Shown: piece by piece, positions 24,572 through 36,670 of the stretch
How positions within the stretch are numbered: the stretch's first letter is position 1
Layout: every line of letters begins with the position of its first letter
Source: Naematelia aurantialba
Lineage: Eukaryota; Basidiomycota; Tremellomycetes; Tremellales; Naemateliaceae
Reading direction: 5' to 3'
NCBI GenBank assembly: GCA_021527695.1
Contig: JAKFAO010000007.1
Coordinates: 682,001 to 746,000 of the forward strand
DNA: 64,000 nucleotides
Program-made: the position numbers and the translations under genes
Notes under the pieces: generated by a model
Databases searched by the model: none
Told to the model about the DNA's origin: nothing
Seen by the model: only the letters and a program-made list of their open reading frames with translations

Positions 24572-25135
24572 CTGAGTCTGGAGATGGGAGGTCTGCCGAG
24601 TGGATAACGGGAGCGGAGAGTCGGCACGGTGGTCTTGGTATGCAATCTTGGGTAGCAGGGGCCATGGAGACGATGTGTGATGTGTCACGGCGCGCGGGCG
24701 ACTGAATTTGAGAGCTCGACGGTATTGTAGCGTGAAATAGTGATCTCTCGTTTGTCGCCACCCGGCACACGCCGCGTCTCTCGTTTCGATTTCAACGTCT
24801 GTGTGCTCAAGCTGGTGACCAGACACTCGTCTTGATCACACTATTCCTTATCCTATTAGAATCAGCCGACTACAAGAACGCCCTACTCGACTGATCGCCT
24901 CCACTTAACGAGTATCCTCCCCTCAACCCTCCCCTCTTCCGCGAGACTGCGACTGCGGCTACACGGCAACCGGGACTATAACTGCCTACATCTGGGACTA
25001 TACTGCACCTGGGACTATACTACGACTGGGACTATACTGCAGCTGGGACTACAACTGCAACTACCACTACAACTGCACTGCAGAAGCAGAAGCAGGACTG
25101 CACCTAACCCCTCCATCTCACCCGCAGCGAGCAAC
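24572..25135. other. Intergenic with 17-bp tandem repeat
   Basis: This 560-bp spacer lies between PEX11 and the DUF1748 gene, which point the same way. From about 24992 to 25059 it holds four imperfect copies of a 17-bp unit starting CTGGGACTATACTGC, with a related partial copy from 24970. The DUF1748 start lies 75 bp downstream, so the repeat probably falls in its promoter or leader. No gene is seen. Confidence 0.6.
24992..25059. repeat. 17-bp tandem repeat in DUF1748 promoter/leader
   Basis: There are four consecutive 17-bp units (24992, 25009, 25026, 25043) with the shared core CTGGGACTA. They differ at the last few bases and in the fourth copy. Confidence 0.75.
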
Positions 25136-25902
25136 ATGTTTGGCCGCCTCACACATCTCGCCGTCGACCTGATTGCCATCTCAACCATCCTCGCAGGCGT
25201 GAAAAAGGCCACTGGGTTCGCGTGCGTCTTGTTCATCGTTCTCGTCTCTTCCATCTCTTCCACTCCTGTGCGGGCGCTACCATGTGCTCTGTTGCTACAT
25301 CAGGTCCTCCCAACCCATCTCCCATCTCATATACCCCATCTGTCATCTGCCCATCCTCCCTGTTCTCATATCCACTTGTCCGTCCTCTTCCCTTTGGACA
25401 TCTCCACCGCTGGTCAGGCCAGTTTAGCAGTCTTCACCTCTGGTTTACACCAGCTCCTCGTGACACGGCAACCAGCCCCCTTTGGAATCTTCACAATGTC
25501 AACACCGTACTTGTCAACACCATACTTCTTGTCAACAAAATACTCCTGTCAACATCTTACTATAGCTTTCGTCACACGAGCCCCTTTCCCCGACGGTGCC
25601 CTCCTACCTCCCCGCCTCCTCTCTTTACCAGATCCCCCCCCCCCCCCTTTCCCTCCCCCCAGCGGCCGCAAATGGGGATGTGGATATCGCTTTCGATACC
25701 AATTCTGGCTCGCCCTCATTGACTCACCAATGCCGGAGCTGACCACCGCAGGCCCCGGACGGACCGGATAAAAGACACCTCGATCCGCCATTTCCTCGAA
25801 TCGTACTTTAGCATAGGCGATACCGTCTTCGCCATGGTGTGTGGGTACGTTGTGAATTCGGGGTACTTTCGGGCCGACCGGCGGCTAGGCGACAAAGACT
25901 AG
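25136..25902 (+). CDS. DUF1748 family small protein
   Basis: This is a fungal small protein of the DUF1748 family, of unknown biochemical role. The 78-residue product comes from two exons, 25136-25221 and 25752-25902. Exon 1 gives MFGRLTHLAVDLIAISTILAGVKKATGFA (shown here as domain start MFGRLTHLAVDLIAIST). Exon 2 gives FLESYFSIGDTVFAMVCGY and ends in RRLGDKD before TAG. The hydrophobic N-terminal helix and the GDTVF motif are family hallmarks, and the length is typical. The single intron is 530 nt, about ten times the local norm. It holds a 14-C homopolymer and several CCATCT/TGTCAACA direct repeats. Confidence 0.88.
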
Positions 25903-26484
25903 GTGCGGGGTTCATGGGTGGATTCATGGGTGGATTCATGGGTGGATTCATGGGTGGGGTTCATGGGTGGGTTCATGGGTGGGTCCATGGGGTGGCATTC
26001 GTGGGCAGGATTCATGAGCGAGTAGGAGTAGGAGAGATGAGGATATGGGAATGTGAGTATGGGGTGGAGTCCGGCTGGGCGAGGATCGGCACACTCTGCG
26101 TGGAACGGCTGGGACGCGTAGCAGTCCAGCGTGACGGCGATGATCGTGCGCTGGCGAGGGTGGCGAGGTGAGGTGATCGATGGCGACATTGCTCGCAGGA
26201 GTCTGCGAGAGACTGGACACCGACTACATAGACATGTTGTACCTCCTTGTTGTGCACATGTATGAATGCTCACTGGTAAGAACTATACTCACTGATGTGT
26301 CGCCATACTCATGTAGAACCATACTCATGTAGCCATACTCATGTGAGGGCTATACTCACTCACTTTAGGGCTATACTTCCAAATGCAGACTACACTCCCG
26401 CAAGAGCTAAATCCCGCGAGAGCTATACTCACTCCTGGGGAGACATACTCACAGCCAGCCTCTAAGACCACAACCCCTGCATGC
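25903..26484. other. Convergent region with two minisatellites
   Basis: This 580-bp spacer lies between the DUF1748 and seipin 3' ends. It holds a 12-bp minisatellite (25909-25996) and, at about 26275-26400, scattered copies of CATACTCATGTAG and CTATACTCACT. No gene is seen; frames across the repeats are artefacts of the repeat unit being a multiple of three. Confidence 0.65.
25909..25996. repeat. 12-bp minisatellite downstream of the DUF1748 gene
   Basis: About seven copies of GATTCATGGGTG and close variants lie in tandem, starting seven bases after the DUF1748 stop codon. The later copies carry one or two extra G residues and a GTCCATGG variant. Confidence 0.85.
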
Positions 26485-28339
26485 TCATACGGTTACAACG
26501 TTACACACTTCCACACTCCCCCTCAACCATCCCGCATCCGTGCTAGTCCCAGCCGTCCGTGTCCCGCGACGCAGTGCGACTATGATCCCCCCGCCTCGTC
26601 TCGGTAGCAGTCCCAGTCGCTGTCGATTCAGTCTCATCCCCGCTTTCGGGTATCGTCGCAAACGACTGGATGTTTGTTGGGGCCGTCGTCTCCGACTACC
26701 TTCATCAGCCTTCACCACCCGCTCTGTACTCACACCTCCAATGGTGGATTCGCCCACCCTCGACCTCTTCCGCTCCTCAGGCACAAGTCGCATACCGCCC
26801 AAAGCGGATGACTCGACTTCTTCCCACTCCGCTCGCCTTCGCTCGGCCTCGCGCCGCTCCTCGCGATCCCGCTCAGCAAACACTGCCCTGCGCTTATACT
26901 CGAGTAATTTTTCCTCCAAGATAGGCTTTGGGATCGACTTTGTCTTCTTCTTCTTGCTCGAGCTGGACAGGTAGGAGATCACCACGAAAGCAAAGAGCGA
27001 CGAAGAGAGAGTCAGAGCAAGGGAGATTGGAGGCAGAAGCACCAGAGGGGGAAACGGGTGCGACGCCAGTAGCCACCTGCACCATGTCAGCCAGGTCGGC
27101 GGCCGGAGATAATATGACGGACCTGATCCCCGTGGGACGAGGCACAAAGCGCACAACTACCCATCCTGTGGTCCGTACTTCGCGAGTCTTGACATCACAT
27201 TGAGCTCCTTCACCCTCACCGAATGAATCTTCCCGTCCTGTAACGAGTCAGCACATGTGTAGCTGCCATACTGCCAAACCGCACCAATGCTAACGAACAC
27301 AGCGCCAATCTGAGCATCTCCGCCGCGGCCCGGGTTCAGCAGGACGGCTTCCATCAACTCCTTCCGCAGGAGAACGACATCCTTGCCATGGGCTGGGCTA
27401 GCAAAGCCGCCCCGCTTCCGCCTCTCGCGGATCTTCGAATTCGATTGGCTGTCGTATCCTAGGAGCCTTGATGGGCAGAATGAACGAAATGGCCACGGGA
27501 TGATGCATGGCGGGAGAAGCGAGATCGGAACGCTCGGAAGCGACAGGACCGTAGATGGTAGAGGCGGGGGTGGGAGAGACTTGGCCAGTTCAGCTGAGAA
27601 ATCGTGCAACGTAAGATGTACCCACTGGCTGCGACGCTCTCAAGACAGACTGCTCGGGATCTCGCGCGGAGCGCAGGTCCATGGTGAGCATGAAATTCCC
27701 TACGACACATGAGTACAGGGCCTTACTCGACGAGTGAGCGACTTGCCCATCTCCTCAGACCCTCGCGAAGGACGGACGAGCTCCATCTCAAGCTGTACAT
27801 CGTATCTCAGGCCTTCCTGGAACCGCTCGACGGGCAAGGGAATCAGTGTATGTGGTGATCTGTGCGCTTTCGCCCTATTCCGTCGTCAGCACCCAGGTCT
27901 CGTTGACTGGACTGGTTCACTGACCCATACACCAGCCAGCCTTCCACCTCTATCAGACCTCCAGTGCCCCAGGAGTACCAGAATGCTCCGACAGCGAGAA
28001 TGGAGAACACTGCAGATGCCAGTGTCAAGGCTCCAAGGAGAAGCAGCTTGAGAACCAAGGAGATGGTCAGAGGCGACGTCAGAGTTTGACGTATCAACCG
28101 TGCCGGCACAAAGATACTATCAGCCTGGTCAGCTTGCTGAGAGCATCAGACAGAAGGCCCACGGACGGAGATAGAGCCAGCCGACCCAGGCTTCGAAGAA
28201 AGTCGAGAAAGTCTTGATTCCTCCCTCGCTGGAAGGTGGCGATTCTAGCCGTTCGCACAGGTCTCGACGGGAGAAGCGAGGGGTTTGTCGCCCGCTCTCT
28301 CAGGTATGGGTCTGCCAATGGAGGCTTTGGAGGTGCCAT
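26485..28339 (-). CDS. Seipin (lipid-droplet assembly protein)
   Basis: Seipin forms ER rings at which lipid droplets bud. The start at 28339 gives MAPPKPPLADPYLRERATNP. An intron leads to PIFVPARLIRQTLTSPL and the first membrane helix (LKLLLLGALTLASAVFSIL). The lumenal beta-sandwich follows: HTLIPLPVERFQEGLRYDVQ, LEMELVRPSRRSEEMGKSL, GNFMLTMDLRSARD, IRERRKRGGFA and KIHSVRVKELNV. An intron (about 27072-27157) splices QDG to WLLASHPFPPLVLLPPISLA, the second membrane helix (about 26990-27060). A basic, Arg/Glu-rich cytosolic tail runs to the stop at 26485. Two helices flanking a lumenal domain containing GNFM is the seipin architecture. The 3' part, after about 26700, is low complexity and its exact end is less certain. 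Confidence 0.87.
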
Positions 28340-28539
28340 TGTCGAGCGAGCGATGCTTTGCTACGAAAGCAATGTCAGTGAGATGACAAAAGATGAGAAG
28401 GAAACAACAGCAGCAGCAACAAAAACCTCGTCATTTGAAGCGCGTCGGCGGGAACTCTAGGAACAACGTGCCTGGGAGTGAGTTGGGTCTGGGGATTCAT
28501 GATGTCCTCGTTGTTCTTTCTTTCTCTCTCTATACAGCC
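28340..28539. promoter_or_regulatory. Shared seipin / NAPE-PLD divergent promoter
   Basis: Only 200 bp separate the two start codons. The right half contains a likely 5'-leader intron of NAPE-PLD: a GTGAGT donor at 28478 and a long T/C tract ending in TATACAG at 28537, two bases before the ATG. Confidence 0.5.
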
Positions 28540-30401
28540 ATGGACAGCTTGTATCCCATAGTATCACTCGTATCTCCAGCAGAGACACTCGACAACGCAC
28601 ACCATGGCCCCTCTGGACGTCCAGCAATACCGCTGACAGCTGCATCGTCGTCGTTGAAACCCCGTTACTTTAAAAATCCCTGGCCGTCATATCGCACGCC
28701 CTCGCTCAGCGACGCCTACACTGCCTACCAGAATGGCGCAGCGATCGCCCTCCCCGTCAGAATTACTAGAGAAGAGGAGGCGGAACACGATGCCGCTCTA
28801 CAGGAAGAGGGAGTCCCGCTTATACGGCCCGCAGACCCGCGTATACCAGCTAGGATATGGGTACGACCAGAATTGAGGGCGTTTGGCGAGGAGGATGAGG
28901 ATGACGATTGGCGGGATCCGCCGATCCAGGTGGTCGAGCCAAATTGGGAACAAGGAGATGAGGCGGATGCGACATGGTTGGGGCATGCTGGGGTGCTGGT
29001 CAGATTGCCTTGGAGAAGCAAGGCGAGAGAGGGCATGTGCGGGGTTGTCTTTGATCCAATATTCTCATATCGGTGGGCAACACGTTCGAAGGAAAGAAGA
29101 GCCAAACTAACTAAAATACAGATGCTCTCCGTCGCAGTATGTCGGACCAGCTAGGTACCTCAACCCGCCCTGTCAAGTCTCCGAACTGCCGCCTATACAC
29201 GTTTGCTGCATCTCTCACGACCATTGTGAGACCGGAACCACAACACCGAGGTGTGAACCCCCATGCTGACGGAGATGCAGACGATCACCTCGACTACTAC
29301 ACCATCATCGACTTGTGGAAATTCCACCACACGTCGATCCATTTCTTCGTTCCCCTCGGTGAGCTGCGTGGCCTCGACGTCCGCTGACGTGGTAGGCCTC
29401 AAACCATGGTTCATCTCCTCGGGGATTCCTGAGGCTCGCGTGACCGAGCTCGACTGGTGGCACGAATCTCTCCTTACATTCAGCTCATCATCACCTGGCG
29501 TTGGGCCTGAGGATTTGGATGCTCGAGTAGACGAGATGGACGGCGCTCCGGTCGTGGATCCAAGTGCCGATCTCACTCTAAAGATCGCGTTCACACCAGC
29601 ACAGCATCGTTCTGGCCGGGGCCTGCTCGATCACAAGACAACGTTATGGGGTAGCTGGTGTGTCGGTGTCGTGGAGGCTGAAGATGCCGCCACCGCGAGT
29701 CAGCAGGGGATGAAAGGTTGGAAAGGGTTCAGGATGTTCTTCGGGGGGTGAGGATCGGCCTTTGAATCGCCATAAAGAGGCCAGAGTACGCTGACATTTG
29801 CCCAGCGACACCGGGTACCGATACGCCTCGGCACCCGAGGACGACGTCACGGCTATATGTCCTGCGTTCCAGCGTGCGTCTGTGCCCTCGCCTTTCACTG
29901 CACGAATGTCCAGCTGACGTTCTTCTGTCGTGTCTGTGCATGTCGTGTCTGTGTTGTGTCATATCTACGTCGTGTCATGTCTGTGTCGTGTCTCTGCCCT
30001 GCCTTGCGGAAACAGAGATCGCCGATCTCTACTCACCGATGACCATCTCCTTCCTACCTATATCAACAGGCTCTTCCCTCCCATTCATACGGACGGTCCT
30101 CTCCCTCTCTCTAGACCAATACATGATGACCTCGTCCCAGCATTGCTCGCCTGACGACGCCCTGGCGATCCACGGCATCTTGCAGAGTGAGCGGACCGTC
30201 GCGGTGCATTGGGGCACGTTTTGCGATGGCGACGAAGCGAGAGGCACGAGGGTGGAGTTTGCCAGGGCCAGGCGGAGGCGAGGGGTGGGCTCGAGGTGGG
30301 AGGGCATTGGGCGGGCCGAGGCCAATGGCGGTATCAGCGGCAAGGGACGGTTCGTCTGTGCAGATATTGGCGAGACGCTCGTCTTGCCTCGCGGCGAGTG
30401 A
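28540..30401 (+). CDS. N-acyl-phosphatidylethanolamine phospholipase D
   Basis: This metallo-beta-lactamase-fold enzyme releases N-acylethanolamines from N-acyl phosphatidylethanolamine, probably at membranes. The start is the ATG at 28540 ([11 protein letters not shown]). Blocks in order are [44 protein letters not shown] (across an intron), [16 protein letters not shown], and then the metal site [15 protein letters not shown]. That site is complete only after splicing out about 29228-29276. Later blocks are [56 protein letters not shown], and a C-terminal stretch containing [15 protein letters not shown] and TVAVHWGTF. All metal-ligand motifs of the family are visible. The intron at about 29876-30010 is filled with TGTCGTGTCTGTG-type repeats. 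Confidence 0.9.
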
Positions 30402-30753
30402 CCGTCTGCCACTTGGTGTGATGTGTCGTGGTGTGTCGTGATATAGTCGGTTGAAGCAGTGGGGCGATGACAGTGTCGGACAATGACAGTGTCGATGATG
30501 ACAGAGTCGATGACACGGCGATACCGTCGGTCGGAAGAGAAAAACGTGCTTGCGTCTCTGCAATGATACAACCTGCCTCGCGAGAACGACAGAATGAGAT
30601 GCTACATGTCATATGGTACAACACACAAACGAGCTCCCACAAACTCCCATCAGCGACGCCGACGTCTCCATTAAAGCTGCTTCTCTATACCAACTACCCG
30701 TCGACTCTGGTACCATCAACTGGGGCACCAGCGACCTGGGCGCCCACATGGGC
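30402..30753. other. Convergent 3' region, NAPE-PLD/SPT2
   Basis: The 350-bp spacer contains degenerate GACAGTGTCGATGATGACA and GTGTCGTG repeats (about 30415-30510). No gene is seen. Confidence 0.5.
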
Positions 30754-32242
30754 TCAGGCCTTGGCCCGACTTCGTTCCCGCTTCAACCGCTCTTTCATCT
30801 CCCTGTGCATCCTCTCCTCCCTCTCTGCGGCCTCGTCCTCCAGCCTCGCAATGCGCGCCGTCCGCCTCTCTTCCGCCTCCACATCGCTCAGACCCGCCTC
30901 CATATCGTCGCTGTCCTCGTCTGACCAAGCACGCCGCAGTGCCGGCGGCGGGCGATCCGGCCGCCGGAAGAGCGCTTGGATCTCGGCTGAGATGGCCGCT
31001 TGCGAAGGGACCGACCCCGCGGTGCGCTTGGACGGCGGGGCGGCGGTCCCGTCTTCGTCCGTCTCGTACGACGACGACGAAGGGGACCGGCGACGCCGTT
31101 TGGGCGTTGAGGCCCGTGCTAGAGGGTGAGGATGAGGTTGCTGGTGCAAAGCCAATGCGGGTCGAGCGGTCGTAGGTATAGGAGGTAACTTTGGTTTTGC
31201 TTTTGGCGGGAATTTGGACACAGGCGGTGAACTGCTCCTCTTCTTGTCCCTGACCATGTCCCTGACCATGTCCTTGTCTTTCACGCCCAACCCATCCTTG
31301 CCCTTGTCAGCACCGCCATTGATCCTCTTCCTCGCCCGTGCGTCCTGCTGGATCTGATCGATCGTCCTCCGATCTCTGGTCTCCCTATCTGCACATAACT
31401 TTCTCAGACCTTCCTTCTGCAAGTCCTGGTTCAGCCGTTGCCTCGGCGTCAGACTCCAAGTCTTTTCCACCTTGACGGGCGACGGTCGAACCGTCCCAGG
31501 TTCGCGACCTTCGACGAGATCGCGGATCGAAAATAGGGACTCGCCTCGACTTGACTTGACGGCCTGTTGGGCGAATAACCTTGCGGCTTTCTCCTTGCGC
31601 CCTAGTGGCGGTGGCGAGGCTGAGCCGTGATGTTTAGCGGTTCCGGCCCCGTTGGACCCGCCGGAACCGTTGGCAGTCTTTGAGGATGTACCTGTCGGCC
31701 GCGGTTTGGACGATGCTGCGTGCGGATGTCCATCAGAGCTCACGCCGCCGACTTTTGCTCTGGTCTTGGAGGTCTGGAGACATGTCAGCGCACTGGTTGC
31801 ACTTCTCGTTCATGGCAGAAGCTCTCACCTTTGAGGTACTGCCACTAGGGTCATGTGTCGGCCTGGGGAGTCTGACATCCTCGGCAAACGGGTCGTATTC
31901 CCCGTTCCCATTGCCGGCAGGAGTGGGCACCACTCCCTCGCGCACTTTTCGTTCAAGCTCGACCTTCTCCGCCAACACTTGATTCGCCCGCATCAGCTCC
32001 AACCTCCTAGCTTCCCTTGCTTGAGCCTCGCGCCGTTGCCGTCGCTACATCGACACAGAGTGAGTTCCACAATTACGCTAACACACAAAGGGAGAATCGG
32101 AGCACTGTAGAGCGATTACAAGGTGGCCACTTACGTCCTCTTCCTCTTTCGCGAGCTGCTTGTCCCGCTCTGCTCTGGCAGCGAGCTCACGGCGGGTGGC
32201 ATCCTCCTTCTCCCTCTGCAGTGCTTGCGCACGCGCCTTCAT
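30754..32242 (-). CDS. SPT2: SPT2-domain chromatin protein
   Basis: Spt2 binds histone H3-H4 and DNA and helps keep nucleosomes in place during transcription. The C-terminal SPT2 domain (about 30760-31000) reads ISAEIQALFRRPDRPPPALR, DEDSDDMEAGLSDVEAEE, then a basic coiled coil IARLEDEAAEREERMHREMK, matching the conserved acidic patch plus helix. The middle is Ser/Pro/Lys-rich and disordered. The N-terminal exons encode charged helices (MKARAQALQREKEDATRREL, then RRQRREAQAREARRLELM). I chose the ATG at 32242 because it splices on in frame. Upstream ATG 32308 opens a separate 18-codon frame that stops nine bases before it. The junction of the exons near 31750 is approximate. The gene is divergent from RPN11. 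Confidence 0.8.
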
Positions 32243-32345
32243 CTTTTGATACTACGGCACATCAGCGAGTGATCCCGACACGACGTGAAACGGACTTGCA
32301 TCCGACATGGCTCTCGGTGGGTCGAGGTCAGGTGCACCGAGAGCC
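32243..32345 (-). promoter_or_regulatory. SPT2 leader: hairpin and 18-codon uORF
   Basis: Read on the - strand, a perfect 11-bp stem (arms 32335-32345 and 32309-32319, loop 15 nt) ends exactly before the ATG at 32308-32306. That ATG opens an 18-codon frame ending in TAG at 32254-32252. Nine bases later comes the SPT2 ATG. If transcribed, this is a classic arrangement for restraining translation. The transcript start is not known from sequence. Confidence 0.45.
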
Positions 32346-32717
32346 GAGGTCAGGTGCGATATCAGCCAAGTGTGTGCGAAACCTAGCGACAGAGCCTATT
32401 GCCAGTAGACTTGCGCTTCCAGCTTGTAAGACAACATGCAACGTCGAATTATATCATAGGAAGAGGTGTAACATAGTGTTGGAAGACGGGGACAGGCTGA
32501 AACAGCCCGGATTACACTCCGGATATAGGCACGCAAACAATTCCGCGCCTAGCGAGGTTTTGCACGCCTATTTGCTCTTCGTCACGCTCGCGTGTCGATC
32601 CAGCACTTTGTATAGCATCTCCAGACTTTGTCTCGTTGCATCTTTCATCTCTACCCACGTCGACTCTTCCGCCTGCCCTACTCTAGATCTCAGTAGGCTG
32701 GACGATCTCTGCCCAAA
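32346..32717. other. Divergent SPT2/RPN11 promoter region
   Basis: About 370 bp lie between the SPT2 leader and the RPN11 start. T/C-rich stretches occur before RPN11 (32570-32700). I found no close match to the yeast proteasome-associated control element and no gene. Confidence 0.45.
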
Positions 32718-34515
<1,798 letters not shown>

Positions 34516-34850
34516 TGGGCTTGCTCAGTTCAGGTGAAGCAGCAGGATGCACTGTGTGGAGTACGCGGAGTGCGGAGGAGTGCGGAGTGCGCGCGTCTAT
34601 CAGTTCCACGTACGCAAGTCCAGGACAGTGGACTGAGGGAACGGGGAACCGACCTGGCCTGCGTGGAAGGATGAAGGGTGACGAGTCGCATGGGTCCAAC
34701 TGCAAACTAGCAATTATCATGCATTTGTATATCACGCTGGTCGCCGAAGAATACAACACATGCATCGCGCACAAGCAGAAGCAGAGGTAGGTCATTACGA
34801 TCGAATAAGAGCACAGTCACTGGCCATCCAAGTCATTCCCCTCCCGACTC
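34516..34850. other. Convergent 3' region, RPN11/R-SNARE
   Basis: This 335-bp spacer contains a GGAGTGCGGAGTGCGCG-like direct repeat (about 34555-34595). No gene is seen. Confidence 0.5.
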
Positions 34851-34988
34851 TCAGCTGCGACAATGGGTCAAGCTCGCTCCGCAAAACTGTGCGATGAGGA
34901 GATACAGCGCAAGCTGTCGTTGGTGTCAGCTTCGGTACCGCTGAATGAACGAAGACAGAGAGAGGCGGAGAGAGATACGAGTATATAA

Positions 34989-35019
<31 letters not shown>

Positions 35020-36216
35020 TATGTAAATATAAAGAGAGAGAAACGCACGATGCCGACCACGCCAGTGAGCGCGGTGATCCGGGCATTCTTCCACCACTGC
35101 TGTCTCCTTACGCTGCGCGCGCCGCGCCGGAATGCATATGCCTGGCCGGCAAGCGTATCGGTCTTGTCGACGAGGAGGTCGAGCCGCTCGCCACGCTGCA
35201 AGATCGAGTCGATGTTCTGCACCATGATGTCTTTTCTGCACGGCGTCAATCGGAGACGAGGCAGGGCAGCAAATGCCGAGATCAGGATAAGACCAGGATC
35301 AAGATCAGGGTCAAGACCAGAATCCAGACCAAGATTAAGTTCAGGACCATGGGACATGAGGGGAAAGTTGGACGGGCAAACGAATGCAACGTACACGTTG
35401 TCCAGGTCCGAGCGGGCCTGCTTGAGAGGATCGTTCGGCGGTGCCGTCGTGTACTGGTGCATCAACTGAGCAGCATCAGCATCACCCCTCTCTTGCGGTG
35501 ATTGTCGTATCCCGGTCCCGCTCGCGACCTCGTGCGCCGTGTGGCTCAGGGCACCGACTGCGACTCACTCTTGCGAGCTCGGGCTCGAATTCGCCTAGTG
35601 AATGTGCCGCGGCGGAGACGACGACGTCGGGGGAGATCATGGCTGTAAACTGCCGAAAGAGATCAGCTTTAGTCCAGTAGAGGTCGAGTGGAGGAATGCA
35701 GGAGGAAGAGGGACGAGGAAGGAAGAGCACGCACCCTGCGCTCAACCTCTGCGAGAAAGGCAAATGGCATGCGGCGCCCGACCGAGTCGTCAGCCATGAC
35801 GAGGTAGACGACCCCGTCTGACGAGACATAGTGGATCAGTCGATCCTGCCATACGTCTAGTAGCCATTGGCATCAGCACTACCGAGGAGGACGGTTTCGC
35901 TACAGTGCAGCTCCAGCAAGAGAGCTCCGCGATGAACCTGGCGACAACAGGATCGGGAACAGCGGTAGCATCCGGAGAAGGTAGACGGAGATAGCGAGGG
36001 TGGGAAGACAAAGCAAAAATCGACTCACAGGTGAGCTTGGAGTTATTGGGCGGGATCTTGGAGAGGATAGTTATCTGTGCGGCTGGAGACCGTCAGCGGC
36101 GTTCCCACATACTCTCAAGTAACAAAGCACTCACCAGGCTTGAGCTCGGCGGTTCCAGTGGCGTGCTCGGCCAAGACCGTCGTCCCTCGCGCAACGAGCG
36201 CGTGAATAAGCGACAT
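34851..36216 (-). CDS. Longin-domain R-SNARE, VAMP7 type
   Basis: This R-SNARE acts in vesicle fusion with endosome, vacuole or plasma membrane. The start at 36216 gives MSLIHALVARGTTVLAEHAT, the first strand and helix of a longin domain. Further exons give ITILSKIPPNNSKLT, DRLIHYVSSDGVVYLVMADD, RMPFAFLAEVERRF and SLGEFEPELA. The SNARE motif is ARSDLDNVKDIMVQNIDSIL plus RGERLDLLVDKTDTLAGQA, with the central Arg in RGERLD. It is followed by RQQWWKNARITALTGVVGI. A 135-nt intron (34914-35048), including a GA microsatellite, splits the membrane helix. The last exon (34851-34913) completes it with LALYLLIAQFCGASL. The intron between DN and KDIM (about 35237-35397) holds degenerate GATCAAGATCAGG repeats. 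Confidence 0.9.
34988..35042. repeat. GA microsatellite in the R-SNARE last intron
   Basis: A nearly pure (AG)n tract is interrupted by ATATGTAAATATAA. On the coding (-) strand it is (CT)n and serves as an extended pyrimidine tract of the last intron. Confidence 0.85.
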
Positions 36217-36670
36217 GGCAAGAGTGGTTCAAGTGAACGGGAGAGTGAAAGATGCAGTCCCGAGACGCCAAGCGGCGCAGTTAGAGCCGGTCACGAGTGG
36301 GAGTGGCGGGGTTGTATACGGCCGATTATGGCAAAGGAGCGCTCAAAGCGCGCCGGTCGTCCGAGTGGTAGTGATCTGCCTCGTCTCTCTGCGATTGATG
36401 CAGTCGAGTGCGAGTGGCGCTGCTGCTATACCAGTGTGACTGTTGGGAATCGACGATGTAGATGTCTGAATATGGTAAACGGCGAGGTCGGCCTTCCCGC
36501 CTTATTCAATCCCTGCTTTAACGACGTCGCGACTGCTTTGTGTGCGAGCGACTCTTTGGACATTTCACCATTTTGCATCGTCCAACCCTCAGCCCACCGG
36601 CCCACCCTTGCCATATCGATTCTCTATCCCCGATCACGCTGCAGCATCTCATGAGGTGAGGTAGGATACG
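36217..36670. promoter_or_regulatory. Divergent promoter region, R-SNARE/unknown gene
   Basis: This 450-bp spacer lies between two divergent start codons. No TATA box stands out and no gene is seen; it presumably holds both promoters. Confidence 0.4.

Noticed and set aside
25909..26273. Minus-strand frames rich in His-Glu-Pro repeats
   Set aside because: They are translations of the 12-bp minisatellite, whose unit is a multiple of three.
28393..28539. Upstream extension of NAPE-PLD with a Gln tract
   Set aside because: It would run through a likely leader intron and a start without an ATG context; the ATG at 28540 fits the family start.
34926..35465. 180-codon - strand frame ending in Ser/Leu/Tyr repeats
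   Set aside because: It is read-through of two R-SNARE introns; splicing gives a proper SNARE motif and membrane helix.
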